A stretch of DNA of 64,000 bases from positions 5,347-69,346 of the forward strand of contig CBFIEM010000016.1 of NCBI GenBank assembly GCA_965661625.1. Direction: 5' to 3'. Positions 44,238-54,177 of this stretch are shown here, piece by piece; within the stretch, counting starts at the first letter, position 1, and each line of letters begins with the position of its first letter. The position numbers and the translations under genes are program-made. The notes beneath the pieces are model-generated. The model was given only the letters and a program-made list of their open reading frames with translations, was not told the DNA's origin and made no database searches. The stretch comes from GCA-2705995 sp965661625 (GTDB taxonomy: Bacteria; Bacteroidota; Bacteroidia; Flavobacteriales_G; Salibacteraceae).

Positions 44238-45881
44238 ATGGAGTTGAGCTCACGCCTTACCAATTTAGACCTCGGGGTTGTTGCTGCATACTTTGCGGTA
44301 ATTGCTCTTGTTGTTGGTGTGGTGCTCTTTAACAAAAGTCGTAAAGCCGGAAACAGATCTAGCGTGGACTATTTCCTATGTGGGAAAAACTTGAGCTGGT
44401 TTGTAATTGGCGCTTCATTGTTTGCATCAAACATAGGTTCTGAGCATATTATTGGACTAGGAGGCGCCGGAGCTGCCGGTGATTTTCCAGCTGCTCAATT
44501 TGAGCTTTTGGCTGGATTCATGCTCCTTATTCTGGGTTGGGTTTTCGTTCCTTTTTACTTGAAATCAGGAGTTAATACAATGCCGGAGTTTTTAGAAAAG
44601 CGTTTTGGAATATGGTCGCGTAAATACTTAGCTTGGACAAGCATTACATCTTACGTCCTTACAAAGATTTCCATAACCGTTGCCGCAGGGAGTATTGTTT
44701 TTACAACAATGCTCGGCATCGATTTCTGGACAGGAGCCTTAGTGATTGTGGCAATTACCGGACTTTATACAGTAATTGGTGGAATGAACGCGGTTGTATA
44801 TACCGATCTGATTCAACTGTTTGTACTTATTGGTGGCTCCATTGCAATTACTTGGTATGGTCTCGCAGAAGCCGGCGGCTGGGATCGTGTTGCTCAATCA
44901 GTGCCCGCCAACTACACTAGCCTATGGCGACCCTTTAACGACCCCGACTTTCCATGGACGGGCATTCTATTTGGCGCACCAATATTAGGTGTATGGTATT
45001 GGTGTACCGACCAATTTATTGTGCAGCGCGTGCTTGCTGCAAAGAACTTAGATGAAGCGCGCAAGGGATCAACTTTTGGCGGACTGCTAAAAGTTCTCCC
45101 CCTCTTTATTTTTGTTATTCCTGGCGTAATTGCGTTACACCTTTCACAAGGGCCAAATGCCGTGCTTACATTCCCTATTGAAAATGGAGAACCTGTGTAC
45201 GATGCAGCAATTCCTCTACTCACAATGACGGTGCTCCCTCCGGGGGTTCGAGGACTTGTAATCGCCGGATTGCTCGCCGCAATCATGTCCTCCCTATCCT
45301 CTGTATTCAGCTCATGTGCAACCATTTTTACGTATGATATTTACAAACACTACAAACCAAAAACCTCTGATCGCAACATGATAATTGTTGGTCAAGTTGC
45401 TACGGTCATTCTAGTTGGACTTAGCCTACTTTGGATTCCCATGTTACAAGTACTTGATGGAGGGTTATTTCAAAAATTACAGAGCATTCAAGCCTACATT
45501 GCACCTCCTATTGCCGCGGTTTTTATACTTGGGGTGAGCTTGAAACACATTCCTGCCAAAAGCGCAAATTACACGCTGTTGATAGGGGCTGTCATCGGAA
45601 TTCTACGGCTTGTATTGGAGCTCAATAAATCGTCACTTTCAGGAGGGTTACATTGGTTTGCAACCATGAACTTCCTGCACTTTGCCTTATTTCTGTTTAC
45701 GATAAGCGTAACACTGCTACTTACACTGAGTAATACCACCTGGAATCAGTTGAGTTCCATATCGTGGAACGCGAATACCACTATCACGACCTCTAAGAGC
45801 TCAAAATCAACAACTTGGAACGTTTTATTAAGCCTATTTCTTGTGGGCATCATTTTATACATATGGTATGCATTTTCATAA
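44238..45881 (+). CDS. Sodium:solute symporter (SSS/SGLT-like)
   Basis: A 547 aa inner-membrane protein with about 13 to 14 helices. Hallmarks of the SGLT-like branch are ASNIGSEHIIGLGGAGAAGD and FILEKRFG-like MPEFLEKRFG, the GGMNAVVYTDLIQLFV segment, and FSSCATIFTYDIY. Proteins of this group take up sugars with Na+. Together with the Na+-NQR pump this fits uptake of glucose or short beta-glucans released by the operon's enzymes. It lies 5 nt after the hydrolase and overlaps the next gene by 14 nt. Confidence 0.92.
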   Translation: MELSSRLTNLDLGVVAAYFAVIALVVGVVLFNKSRKAGNRSSVDYFLCGKNLSWFVIGASLFASNIGSEHIIGLGGAGAAGDFPAAQFELLAGFMLLILGWVFVPFYLKSGVNTMPEFLEKRFGIWSRKYLAWTSITSYVLTKISITVAAGSIVFTTMLGIDFWTGALVIVAITGLYTVIGGMNAVVYTDLIQLFVLIGGSIAITWYGLAEAGGWDRVAQSVPANYTSLWRPFNDPDFPWTGILFGAPILGVWYWCTDQFIVQRVLAAKNLDEARKGSTFGGLLKVLPLFIFVIPGVIALHLSQGPNAVLTFPIENGEPVYDAAIPLLTMTVLPPGVRGLVIAGLLAAIMSSLSSVFSSCATIFTYDIYKHYKPKTSDRNMIIVGQVATVILVGLSLLWIPMLQVLDGGLFQKLQSIQAYIAPPIAAVFILGVSLKHIPAKSANYTLLIGAVIGILRLVLELNKSSLSGGLHWFATMNFLHFALFLFTISVTLLLTLSNTTWNQLSSISWNANTTITTSKSSKSTTWNVLLSLFLVGIILYIWYAFS

Positions 45882-47826
45882 ATACATATGGGTTGGACTA
45901 GCTTCCCTTTTGGCATTCACGCCTGAAGGTTTACGAGGGCAAGCGGCCGATTCTAATGCGGTACTGGATTGGTATCCTGGGAACTACCCAAAATCCAATA
46001 CCAGCGATTTATACCAGTTTAAAGTCAGTGGCTTTTACAGGTTTTTCGCTACCCATCAACTGATGAATGACCCTTACCTCCTCGATGAAAATTCTGGAGC
46101 TACGGCCAAAAGAAATACGCTTTTCATAGGCGATGACACCCAGTTGCCAAATCTATTGGTCAACATGTCTGGTAGACCCTCCAAAAAAGTTTCGTGGGGT
46201 TTTGACCTTTTTGCTTTTCAATTTTTAGATGGACAAATCAACCCAACCTACAACGGGCAAGTAGCTCCTGGTGATTTACCACCCGTTTGGAACCCCTTGT
46301 CTGGTCAGCGTCTTGGTCAAAATATGGGCCTTAACTTAGGGTTAAACCTTTATGGATCGTACATGACAAAATACGGAACATTCAACCTCCGTATGGGTGG
46401 GATTCACTGGTACTCCATTAGCGACTTGACCTTGGCGAGTTTCAGGGGATATAACCGGTTTACTTTGAGCGAACGCAACCCGTGGGACCCCATCGGCAAA
46501 AACATCGGCACACGCTACAACCTCATGTATGAACAAGGTGCTATTATCCAAGATCAACGCTGGGGTGAACGCGCTGTGCAAGGAACCATTGTAGAAGGGT
46601 TTAACCTACCGAATGGCTGGAGCTTTTCTGGACTATATGGAAAAACTGAATTGGCTGGTGGTTTTCTATCCATTCCCAACATTAATTACGGAGGAAAAAT
46701 CAAGAAACAGTACAACCCTACCTCCTCTATCGCCCTCAACAACATTAACAACATCACATGGCTAGACAGCCTCAATACCCAAGAGGTTGGATTTAATGTA
46801 ATTACTGCGGAGTGGAAAACGCAAATTGCAGGCCTCAACATCCAAGCCGAATTAGGAGCTGGAAGGTATGTAACACCAACAACCGACTACCCTTGGGGTG
46901 AGGCAATTTCTGCAAAAATCCGGACGAACGAGAAATGGCTCAAAATTCCGCTAGAACTTCACTATTACCGCATTAGTCCAGATGTAGTCAACAACAACGG
47001 TATTTTCTGGAATACGAGTATCGCAGAAGCACGAGCCATTGATGTAAACACTTCACCAACTCAAAGTGCAAACCTCTTGATACCCTTTGCGAGTTCAATG
47101 GTGGGCATCGGACAAATGACAAACAACCGAACTGGGGTAAACCTAAATACGGAAATACCAGTTGGTGATTTTAAGATTGGACTAGGGTACGGTGTTTCAA
47201 CAGAATTAGAAGCGAATCAAAATGGTTTAACATTCTCTCATTTTGTGAATCAATTAACGCGCTCACGCTTTTGGAGGTGGGAGTTCCCTCAAAATGTAGG
47301 GCCTTATGAACGATACAACAAAGCTTATCGCGATGCCTATCAAAAGGTCTCACTTACTGACAATAACCTTGGCGATGTGTTGACTCCGAAACGCTTCAAT
47401 CAACTCGAAGTTCACACCAAGTATCGAACGAAAATCAATCACCGCAATTTCTACGCGTTCTTCCTAGGCCGATACTATACAGCTCAACCAGATTTTTCGA
47501 TTATCCCTGACCTGTCAGAAAACGCCTACATAAGGCAATATAACAGTGAGTTAGAACTGTATTACCAAGTTGCACGCAGCATGATTGTAAATACATATGC
47601 AGGATACGAGCGTGTATTAGGCGGCAGCTCTACCACATTAGATTTCGAGACTAGAACACCTATGAATCAAACGGGTTGGGGCCTTGGTGCCGGACTCGAC
47701 ATTAACCTGGCACAAAATGCTGGGCTTTACTTACGCCATCGCTGGTTCTTCTTTGAAGATGAAAGCTTCCAACGCGATAAGTATAGCGGACAAGAAACCC
47801 TCGTTGAACTGAAAGTATTTTTCTAA
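45868..47826 (+). CDS. Outer-membrane beta-barrel protein of unknown family, glucan operon
   Basis: A 652 aa exported protein; the ATG at 45868 starts a signal peptide (YIWVGLASLLAFTPEGLRGQ). The mature part is aromatic/glycine-rich, alternating beta-strands (for example GWSFSGLYGKTELAGGF and NLGLNLYGSYMTKYGTFNLR) and ends in phenylalanine (LVELKVFF), as expected for a BamA-assembled barrel. I find no TonB plug domain and no SusD-like signature. Its stop overlaps the next barrel gene's start by one base. A role as the outer-membrane channel for glucan oligosaccharides is inferred from position only. Confidence 0.75.
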   Translation: MHFHKYIWVGLASLLAFTPEGLRGQAADSNAVLDWYPGNYPKSNTSDLYQFKVSGFYRFFATHQLMNDPYLLDENSGATAKRNTLFIGDDTQLPNLLVNMSGRPSKKVSWGFDLFAFQFLDGQINPTYNGQVAPGDLPPVWNPLSGQRLGQNMGLNLGLNLYGSYMTKYGTFNLRMGGIHWYSISDLTLASFRGYNRFTLSERNPWDPIGKNIGTRYNLMYEQGAIIQDQRWGERAVQGTIVEGFNLPNGWSFSGLYGKTELAGGFLSIPNINYGGKIKKQYNPTSSIALNNINNITWLDSLNTQEVGFNVITAEWKTQIAGLNIQAELGAGRYVTPTTDYPWGEAISAKIRTNEKWLKIPLELHYYRISPDVVNNNGIFWNTSIAEARAIDVNTSPTQSANLLIPFASSMVGIGQMTNNRTGVNLNTEIPVGDFKIGLGYGVSTELEANQNGLTFSHFVNQLTRSRFWRWEFPQNVGPYERYNKAYRDAYQKVSLTDNNLGDVLTPKRFNQLEVHTKYRTKINHRNFYAFFLGRYYTAQPDFSIIPDLSENAYIRQYNSELELYYQVARSMIVNTYAGYERVLGGSSTTLDFETRTPMNQTGWGLGAGLDINLAQNAGLYLRHRWFFFEDESFQRDKYSGQETLVELKVFF

Positions 47827-49544
47827 TGAAACATCCAATAAATAAAACACTTATTGCAGTTATGCTGCTCACAGCTAGCTCAATATACGCGCAAGACAAA
47901 AAAGTTTGGTTAACGGGAGCCTCGCGTGCAATTCAATATGGCGACTCGTACAATACAAACGCTGAAAATGATACAACCACTGCCCGAAAGCTACAAAGCG
48001 GACATGCAATGGTAGACCTAGGCGTGAACATTCAACCCAATGACAAAGTTTTCATTCAAAGCGTTGTTCGCGTTAGAAACGATTACGGCGGGTTTTGGGG
48101 GTCAGGTGTAACTTTTGATGTGCGCCAACTCTATGTAAAAGGAGTTATCGGCGAATTCTTAAAGTATCAATTGGGGGACATCAATTATAAGCTTACTCCC
48201 TACACTTTCTACAACAACACCTCATTGGTGAATCAACAAGCGGGAGTTATAACGGAGATCGCTCAAGAACAGTTGCGTTATGACCTGTTCTACAGGGATG
48301 AAAACACATGGCGACAACAAGGAGCGGCCATAGACTTTGCGCTACTTTTTGACCGCGTAATTGACGAAGCTCAATTCAACCTTTTTACAACACGCATTCG
48401 CCCTACCAACTTTGGCTCGCAAGACGACCGCCTTTACACAGGAGGTAGCGTAATCCTTAAGCGGGGTGAAAACCTGAAACTAGGTGGTAATTATGCGAAT
48501 TTGTATGATTTTGATGGAACCAGTAACAACACCATTTTCCTGAGAAATCCCGTAATTACAGCTATGGCAGAATACAACCATAAAGTGGGTGAGGTATTGA
48601 TCACAGGAGCGTTTGAAACGGGTAGGTCTACCTTGGAATGGCAGAATGACCCCGACGCCCCCAAGCTGGAAGATTATTTCTATGATGCCAAGTTACGTGC
48701 TCAACTGGCTGACATTGGGTTCTCAGCAGAAGTTGGTTACCGCGATGTAGGTCAAAATTTCCGTTCTGCTGGAGCACAGAGCATGCGCATTGATTTTCAA
48801 TCTACAGTACGCGCTTTTGAGCGGTATGGTAATGCTCAGAACGTAAGGCAATTGGCAATGGCTGACCTAGCAAGGGATCCCTCACTTTACAACACCCAAA
48901 TTGAAGCTGGACTACAGACCTTTGATCCGCGCTACAATAATGCAACACCCTATGGCGTAGCCACTCCCAACAGACGTGGGATTTCAGCAGGAGCCCAATA
49001 CAAGCCATCCACTGAAATATATGAGTTAGGAGCTAGTACGGAAATACTTAGTGATGTAGTAGGATTGGGAACATCAACACTTAAAACATATAACACGCAT
49101 CAAGTTCATGGTCAGTTTCGATTGGACAAATTAATGAATTGGCAGAAGCGCAAAGTTCAACTCGATGCTCAAGTAGGTATGCAGCAAACAAAACGGGATG
49201 GACAAGAGGTCTATGAGCAGAGTGAGTTGACAAGTAATTTTGGATCCGTAAACTTAACTGCTACCATTTTTGGTGACTTTGAATTATTGGGTGAATACAG
49301 ATTCTGGAACACAAAGGGGGATGAACTTGTTACACAAAGGAACGCCTATTCAGAAGTAATCGATTTTAATGAATATTCAGCAGATTATCAAGAAACCGTT
49401 ATCGGTACTGGATTGCGGTATAATTTCTCCGATAAGAATAGAGTTACGCTCCTCTGGCAGCAATTGGCTTGGGATGACTCATTAGACCAAACCCTACCCT
49501 ATGAGTTGCAGACTTGGAGCATATTTTTCACAGTGAAATTTTAA
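47826..49544 (+). CDS. Second outer-membrane beta-barrel protein of unknown family, glucan operon
   Basis: A 572 aa exported protein with signal peptide LIAVMLLTASSIYA. The remainder is beta-rich (VFIQSVVRVRNDYGGFWG, KYQLGDINYKLTPY, LKLGGNYANLYDFDG) and ends in TVKF, the aromatic C-terminus of outer-membrane barrels. Like its neighbour it has no plug domain, no SusC signature and no visible catalytic motif. The start codon overlaps the previous stop (TAATG), so the two barrel proteins are probably produced in fixed ratio and may act together. Confidence 0.75.
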   Translation: MKHPINKTLIAVMLLTASSIYAQDKKVWLTGASRAIQYGDSYNTNAENDTTTARKLQSGHAMVDLGVNIQPNDKVFIQSVVRVRNDYGGFWGSGVTFDVRQLYVKGVIGEFLKYQLGDINYKLTPYTFYNNTSLVNQQAGVITEIAQEQLRYDLFYRDENTWRQQGAAIDFALLFDRVIDEAQFNLFTTRIRPTNFGSQDDRLYTGGSVILKRGENLKLGGNYANLYDFDGTSNNTIFLRNPVITAMAEYNHKVGEVLITGAFETGRSTLEWQNDPDAPKLEDYFYDAKLRAQLADIGFSAEVGYRDVGQNFRSAGAQSMRIDFQSTVRAFERYGNAQNVRQLAMADLARDPSLYNTQIEAGLQTFDPRYNNATPYGVATPNRRGISAGAQYKPSTEIYELGASTEILSDVVGLGTSTLKTYNTHQVHGQFRLDKLMNWQKRKVQLDAQVGMQQTKRDGQEVYEQSELTSNFGSVNLTATIFGDFELLGEYRFWNTKGDELVTQRNAYSEVIDFNEYSADYQETVIGTGLRYNFSDKNRVTLLWQQLAWDDSLDQTLPYELQTWSIFFTVKF

Positions 49545-49548
49545 CATC

Positions 49549-50544
49549 ATGAAATACATTTTATATACATCGGTTTTTTTCTCCTTACTAGCATGCGAGC
49601 GTGAATCTGATACACTCGGGCCAGAGCTCAATGACTTATACGGTGACTTTCAGATGCTAGCGGATTTCGAAGCATCAACAACAACGGTTAATTTCAGTGC
49701 AAATGAATCGGTTGCTTTTTCAGCCCGATTTAGCAAAACTGTTGATTGGAATTTAGAAGTCATTGGAGCTAACAGTGGTGCTGTTAAACGGTTCACTGGA
49801 TTATCTAAAATTGTCGACAACTCCAATGCTAGCTGGACGGGAAAAACAACAGACCTTCCTTTATTCAAACAAGAAGATTGTATCGCAGTTCTGACTGTAC
49901 CAGAGGAGAATTATTCCGATACTATCAGTGGCATTTCCATTACTGCAACTAAATCTAATGACGGGTTTGTAATTGCAGATTTTGAAAATGGAGTCAACCC
50001 CGATTGGGATGTCTTTGCGCAAACTGGAGCCGACATGAGCTTTAATATTGTTGAAGATCAAACTGCCGGTGAAGGAAGCTTTTTTTACGACATGGGAGGT
50101 GAGGTTAGTTGGGATTACCTCATCGGCTTAATTCACTTTCCTGCAACGGCCTATCAATTGCCCGTTTTTCCACTTCAAGAAAATCCGGATAACGTATTTT
50201 TTAACGTCTTGCTAAAGAAGCCCGAAGGAATTTCAAATGAGATTATTCTCATTCGGTTTCGTGAGGATGAAAATGGCGATGGTGTATTTCAAGAGGCTAG
50301 CGAGGATATGTATGCGCTAGAATTGCGCGATGTAGCCACTACTTGGGATCAAATCTCAGTGCGTTACTCTGATTTAACGGCGTTGGTAAATGGTGCTCCG
50401 TCATCACCTGCGGGGAACGGGGTACATGAACCGGATAAACTGATGCAAGTAAGTGTGCTTTTCTTGGCTGATCCAGCTACAGGGTATTCTCAAACGTTGA
50501 TGGACTACATGATCTTTACTGAAAACGGACCGCTTGAGCCATGA
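49549..50544 (+). CDS. Surface lipoprotein of the glucan operon
   Basis: The 331 aa protein has a clear lipobox (SLLAC, C16 acylated). Residues about 60-125 look like an Ig domain and about 145-331 like a jelly-roll carbohydrate-binding domain (VIADFENGVNPDWDVFAQ; NVFFNVLLKKPEG). Between a barrel pair and a second binding lipoprotein it takes the position that SusD/SusE-type lipoproteins occupy in other loci, although it is not related to SusD. It overlaps the next gene by 4 nt. Confidence 0.72.
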   Translation: MKYILYTSVFFSLLACERESDTLGPELNDLYGDFQMLADFEASTTTVNFSANESVAFSARFSKTVDWNLEVIGANSGAVKRFTGLSKIVDNSNASWTGKTTDLPLFKQEDCIAVLTVPEENYSDTISGISITATKSNDGFVIADFENGVNPDWDVFAQTGADMSFNIVEDQTAGEGSFFYDMGGEVSWDYLIGLIHFPATAYQLPVFPLQENPDNVFFNVLLKKPEGISNEIILIRFREDENGDGVFQEASEDMYALELRDVATTWDQISVRYSDLTALVNGAPSSPAGNGVHEPDKLMQVSVLFLADPATGYSQTLMDYMIFTENGPLEP

Positions 50545-51773
50545 AAAAGACACTAGCTATAACATCCGTAATCACATTTGCATGCGTTGGATGCGTTACC
50601 CTTCAGAAAAATGAGCTCTATGAATCCTCAGGCTCCAGCAGACCTGAAGTGTTCTTTGCCTCATCTGCTATTTTCGAAGACTACATTACCTCTGAAATGT
50701 GGTTCACCAACAATGATCAATGCGTAACCGTTGAAAGTAAAGCCTATGCCGCAGAAAGTGGTAGTAGTGGGCTTCATCTGAAATGGGATAAAAACAATGG
50801 CATCTGCGAGTGGATAGGTGTAGGGGTAGGTTGGGACAATTGGACCGGTAAGGACCTTGGAACAATCAAGAATAATGCTGCGCTCCAATTCAAAGCACGC
50901 ATGAAGGATGGAGAACGGGGAATGCTCCCATGGGCAATTGGTTTTGAAGACTTTACAGGATCTCAAGCTTGGCTAGGATTGAGTGAAGCAGCAATCACCG
51001 ATGAAAAGTTTACTACAGAATGGACAACCGTTACGTTACCTTTAAGTGAATTTGACTGGATGGATCAAGGGGCAAATGCCTCGAACATCAAACAGCTAAT
51101 TATTCAGCTCGAAGCAGATGGCGAAGTATACCTCGACGAAATTAAAATAGTACCCTATGCAGGAGGATATCGCCAACGCATAACATTACAAAACCAGCAA
51201 ACAACTGCTGTTCATCTCGACGGAAGTTTGAATAAGATGTGGCCAACATCCATTGCGCGAATTGGTGATAACACACTGCACGTTGCAGCTTTGGGAAGCC
51301 ATTTATACATAAGCGGAGAAATAGCGGATGAGTCACCTCTGGTGAATGAGTTTGCTAAAGGAGAAATCAACTTAGGTGATTGTTTGGAACTAGTTTTCTC
51401 ATCGAGTTATTCTGCTAACCCTAAAAGATCTTACCTCACTTCTACTGATCACCATATCGGGATTCAACTTGGAGGTGAGCAACGGGTTTGGGACTACCAA
51501 GCAGAACAAATGCTTCAGCAAGTTACAGTCAAAACTGCTGCAACGCCTACTGGATATACATTTGAAGCTTTGATTGACCTTACTGAAATTTCGGGACGAA
51601 GCTTTTCAAACGGGCAACTGTATGATTTCGATATATCACTTGCTAATGGAACCAAAAATAGTGATAATCCCGCACGTTTGATTTGGAATGCAGCTGACTA
51701 CCAACAGTTCAAAGAAAACCCCGCCTCTTGGGGAGAGTTATATATGCAATCAACACCACTTGAAACGCCATGA
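50541..51773 (+). CDS. Probable glucan-binding lipoprotein (CBM-like plus CBM9-like domains)
   Basis: The 410 aa protein has an exported, probably lipidated N-terminus (ITSVITFACVGC; C18 is the likely acylation site). Residues about 40-205 resemble a CBM11/CIA30-like jelly roll (LHLKWDKNNGICEWIGVGVG, then VYLDEIKIVPY). Residues about 225-405 resemble a CBM9/DOMON-like domain (LHVAALGSHLYISGEIADES, GDCLELVFSSSY, FEALIDLTEI). No catalytic residues recognised. It overlaps both neighbours by 4 nt and is predicted to hold substrate at the cell surface. Confidence 0.75.
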   Translation: MKKTLAITSVITFACVGCVTLQKNELYESSGSSRPEVFFASSAIFEDYITSEMWFTNNDQCVTVESKAYAAESGSSGLHLKWDKNNGICEWIGVGVGWDNWTGKDLGTIKNNAALQFKARMKDGERGMLPWAIGFEDFTGSQAWLGLSEAAITDEKFTTEWTTVTLPLSEFDWMDQGANASNIKQLIIQLEADGEVYLDEIKIVPYAGGYRQRITLQNQQTTAVHLDGSLNKMWPTSIARIGDNTLHVAALGSHLYISGEIADESPLVNEFAKGEINLGDCLELVFSSSYSANPKRSYLTSTDHHIGIQLGGEQRVWDYQAEQMLQQVTVKTAATPTGYTFEALIDLTEISGRSFSNGQLYDFDISLANGTKNSDNPARLIWNAADYQQFKENPASWGELYMQSTPLETP

Positions 51774-52606
51774 AAAAATTTATCCACGTATTAAGTATCA
51801 CACTGATTGTTGCAGGTTGTATCGCTACTACAAGTTGTGAAGTATCCGAACCTGCAGTTAGAAGCCGTCAAGGCGATACGCTAAATTTTGCTGGTCGTGA
51901 ATGGGTTATTAAACATAATGACGCCCTCCTTGGACCTGGACCAAACATTTTTACAAATCACCCCAGTCACGTTTGGGTTGATAACAATGGCTACTTGCAC
52001 CTTACAATTGACGAACGCGAAGGAACATGGTATTCAACCGAAGTAGTTTCAAAAGAGAATATGGGATATGGGACCTATGTGTTCACCATTCAGGGTGACC
52101 CTGTTAATATAGACGAAAACGTAGTGCTTGGTTTATTCACATGGGACAACAACACCTTTCAGCAAGAGGCCAACAGCGAAGTGGATATCGAATTTGCTAA
52201 ATGGGGAGAACCAGAGGAAGGTTACACCCTTCAATATGGTGTTCAACCAATCAATTTTGGACCATACTATCCAGAGCGCGTCGATAAACCTGTGGTTGAC
52301 AGTTCTCAGTGGATTGGAGTAAGCACCCACGCGTTTACATGGACCGACACCTTGATTACTTGGAAGAGCTGGCCAGGAAGTGAATACGACAATGGTACTC
52401 CTACCGCCTCTTGGAATTTCGATTTAAACAACCCTGCTCGTATTAAGAATGAAGGCCAAAATAGCAGCAGGCCCATCATCATTCCTGCACCGGGAGAAAC
52501 AACCAATGCCCGTATGAATTTTTGGCTTCTAGAAGGACCTTCTGGACCAGCAAATCAAGAGCGCCATGAAATGATTATCCGTAACTTCCAGTATTTGCCG
52601 TTGTAA
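51770..52606 (+). CDS. GH16-like glycanase lipoprotein, EVDIE active site
   Basis: The 278 aa protein has a lipobox (LIVAGC, C17). The fold is a beta-jelly roll with the GH16 signature NSEVDIEF: nucleophile E137, D139 and acid/base E141 spaced ExDxE, i.e. the version without a beta-bulge. This differs from the ExDxxE version found two genes downstream. Family GH16 enzymes cut beta-1,3 or mixed beta-glucans and galactans. The context points to a beta-glucan. It overlaps the preceding gene by 4 nt. Confidence 0.78.
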   Translation: MKKFIHVLSITLIVAGCIATTSCEVSEPAVRSRQGDTLNFAGREWVIKHNDALLGPGPNIFTNHPSHVWVDNNGYLHLTIDEREGTWYSTEVVSKENMGYGTYVFTIQGDPVNIDENVVLGLFTWDNNTFQQEANSEVDIEFAKWGEPEEGYTLQYGVQPINFGPYYPERVDKPVVDSSQWIGVSTHAFTWTDTLITWKSWPGSEYDNGTPTASWNFDLNNPARIKNEGQNSSRPIIIPAPGETTNARMNFWLLEGPSGPANQERHEMIIRNFQYLPL

Positions 52607-52617
52607 CAAACTGAACC

Positions 52618-54174
52618 ATGAGAGAATACCGAACCATTGTCCTAATCGCCATTATCGTTGCCCTTGGAGGCCTATTGATGGGGTTTGACGCATCTGTGAT
52701 TTCAGGTGTAGTTAAGTTCATTGAACTTGAATTTCAACTCACAAAGCTCGAATTGGGCTGGTCTGTTGCATCATTAACCTTAACAGCCACGTTGGCTATG
52801 CTACTTGCCGGACCGCTAAGTGATCGCTATGGCAGACGAACTGTTCTAAGGTATGCAGCCATTCTGTACGCTATTAGTGCAATTGGATCCGCCTTTGCTC
52901 CTAACTTTTTACTCCTCGTGATTGCCCGAATGATTGGTGGATTTGGTGTAGGCGCATCCCTAATTCTCGCTCCCATGTACATTGCGGAAATTTCGCCTGC
53001 CAAGAAACGCGGAACAATGGTTTCCTTCAACCAACTGAATATTGTAGTTGGTATTTCAGCGGCTTTTTTTACCAATTACCTCATTCTCCGTTTAGGAGAT
53101 AGCGACGCCCAATGGGTGCATACCCTCAAGATTGATGAACACAACTGGCGCTGGATGCTGGGCTTAGAAACACTGCCCGCAGCACTTTATTACATCGGGC
53201 TGTTCTTTGTACCTCGCAGTCCGAGGTGGCTTATTATGAAAGGTGAGTTTGATGAGGCCATTAAAATTATGCACCGCCTCTCTACCTCTGAGAATCCGGA
53301 AGCTGATATCGAAAAGATAAAACGCAGCTTATTGGAAGAGGATAATAAGTCCGAAGGCTCCTTTAAAGATTTACTTCACCCCTCTCTTCGGCTAGTCCTA
53401 CTCATTGGAATTGCAGTGGCTGTACTCCAACAAATTACTGGAATCAATTCCGTATTCTTTTATGCTCCGCTCATTTTTGAACAGAGTGGAATTGGAACAG
53501 ACGCATCATTTATACAGGCAATTCTTGTTGGCTTGGTAAACCTGGTATTTACGATTTTAGCAATGGTTTTTATTGACCGCCTAGGTAGGAAGCCTTTACT
53601 CATCATTGGGGTTAGTGGCATCATAATTACCATGGGATTATTGTCCTACGGTTTTGGCGAGGCTACATACACGTTAACCAAAGCTTCAATTACAGCATTG
53701 CCACAAGACATCCAGCCCGCGTTGAACGAGCTAGCTGGTAAAACCTTTACCAATGATGTAGCCTTCAAGGATGGATTAAAGCTAGTGCTGAGTGAAAAAG
53801 TCATTAACCAATACCAATCCCAAATTGTTGCAGCTGCGATTACCATGAACCCTACGTTAATCCTTTTCGGAATTCTTGGTTTTGTTGCCTCCTTTGCGAT
53901 ATCCATTGGACCTGTAATGTGGGTACTCTTTTCAGAGTTGTTCCCCAATCAAATTCGGGGTATTGCCATTTCATTTGTAGGACTGATCAATTCGGCCGTA
54001 AGTTTTGGTGTGCAATGGGTGTTCCCTTGGGAATTAGAAGTCCTTGGAAATGCGACAACCTTTTTGATCTATGGCCTTTTTGCATTACTCGGTCTGATTT
54101 TTATTATTCGTAAAATACCTGAAACTAAAGGGAAATCACTTGAAGAACTCGAGAAGCAACTCGTTAAATCGTAA
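52618..54174 (+). CDS. MFS sugar porter
   Basis: A 518 aa inner-membrane transporter of the sugar porter family, 12 helices. Signatures: GGLLMGFDASVISG in helix 1, LSDRYGRRTVLRY in the loop 2-3, PRSPRWLIMKGEFDEA at the start of the central loop, QQITGINSVFFYAPLIFE in helix 7, and PETKGKSLEELE at the C-terminus. An insertion of about 70 residues between helices 9 and 10 (about 355-415) is unusual. It should import glucose or a small oligosaccharide by H+ or facilitated transport and gives the operon a second inner-membrane route besides the sodium symporter. Confidence 0.93.
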   Translation: MREYRTIVLIAIIVALGGLLMGFDASVISGVVKFIELEFQLTKLELGWSVASLTLTATLAMLLAGPLSDRYGRRTVLRYAAILYAISAIGSAFAPNFLLLVIARMIGGFGVGASLILAPMYIAEISPAKKRGTMVSFNQLNIVVGISAAFFTNYLILRLGDSDAQWVHTLKIDEHNWRWMLGLETLPAALYYIGLFFVPRSPRWLIMKGEFDEAIKIMHRLSTSENPEADIEKIKRSLLEEDNKSEGSFKDLLHPSLRLVLLIGIAVAVLQQITGINSVFFYAPLIFEQSGIGTDASFIQAILVGLVNLVFTILAMVFIDRLGRKPLLIIGVSGIIITMGLLSYGFGEATYTLTKASITALPQDIQPALNELAGKTFTNDVAFKDGLKLVLSEKVINQYQSQIVAAAITMNPTLILFGILGFVASFAISIGPVMWVLFSELFPNQIRGIAISFVGLINSAVSFGVQWVFPWELEVLGNATTFLIYGLFALLGLIFIIRKIPETKGKSLEELEKQLVKS

Positions 54175-54177
54175 CTC

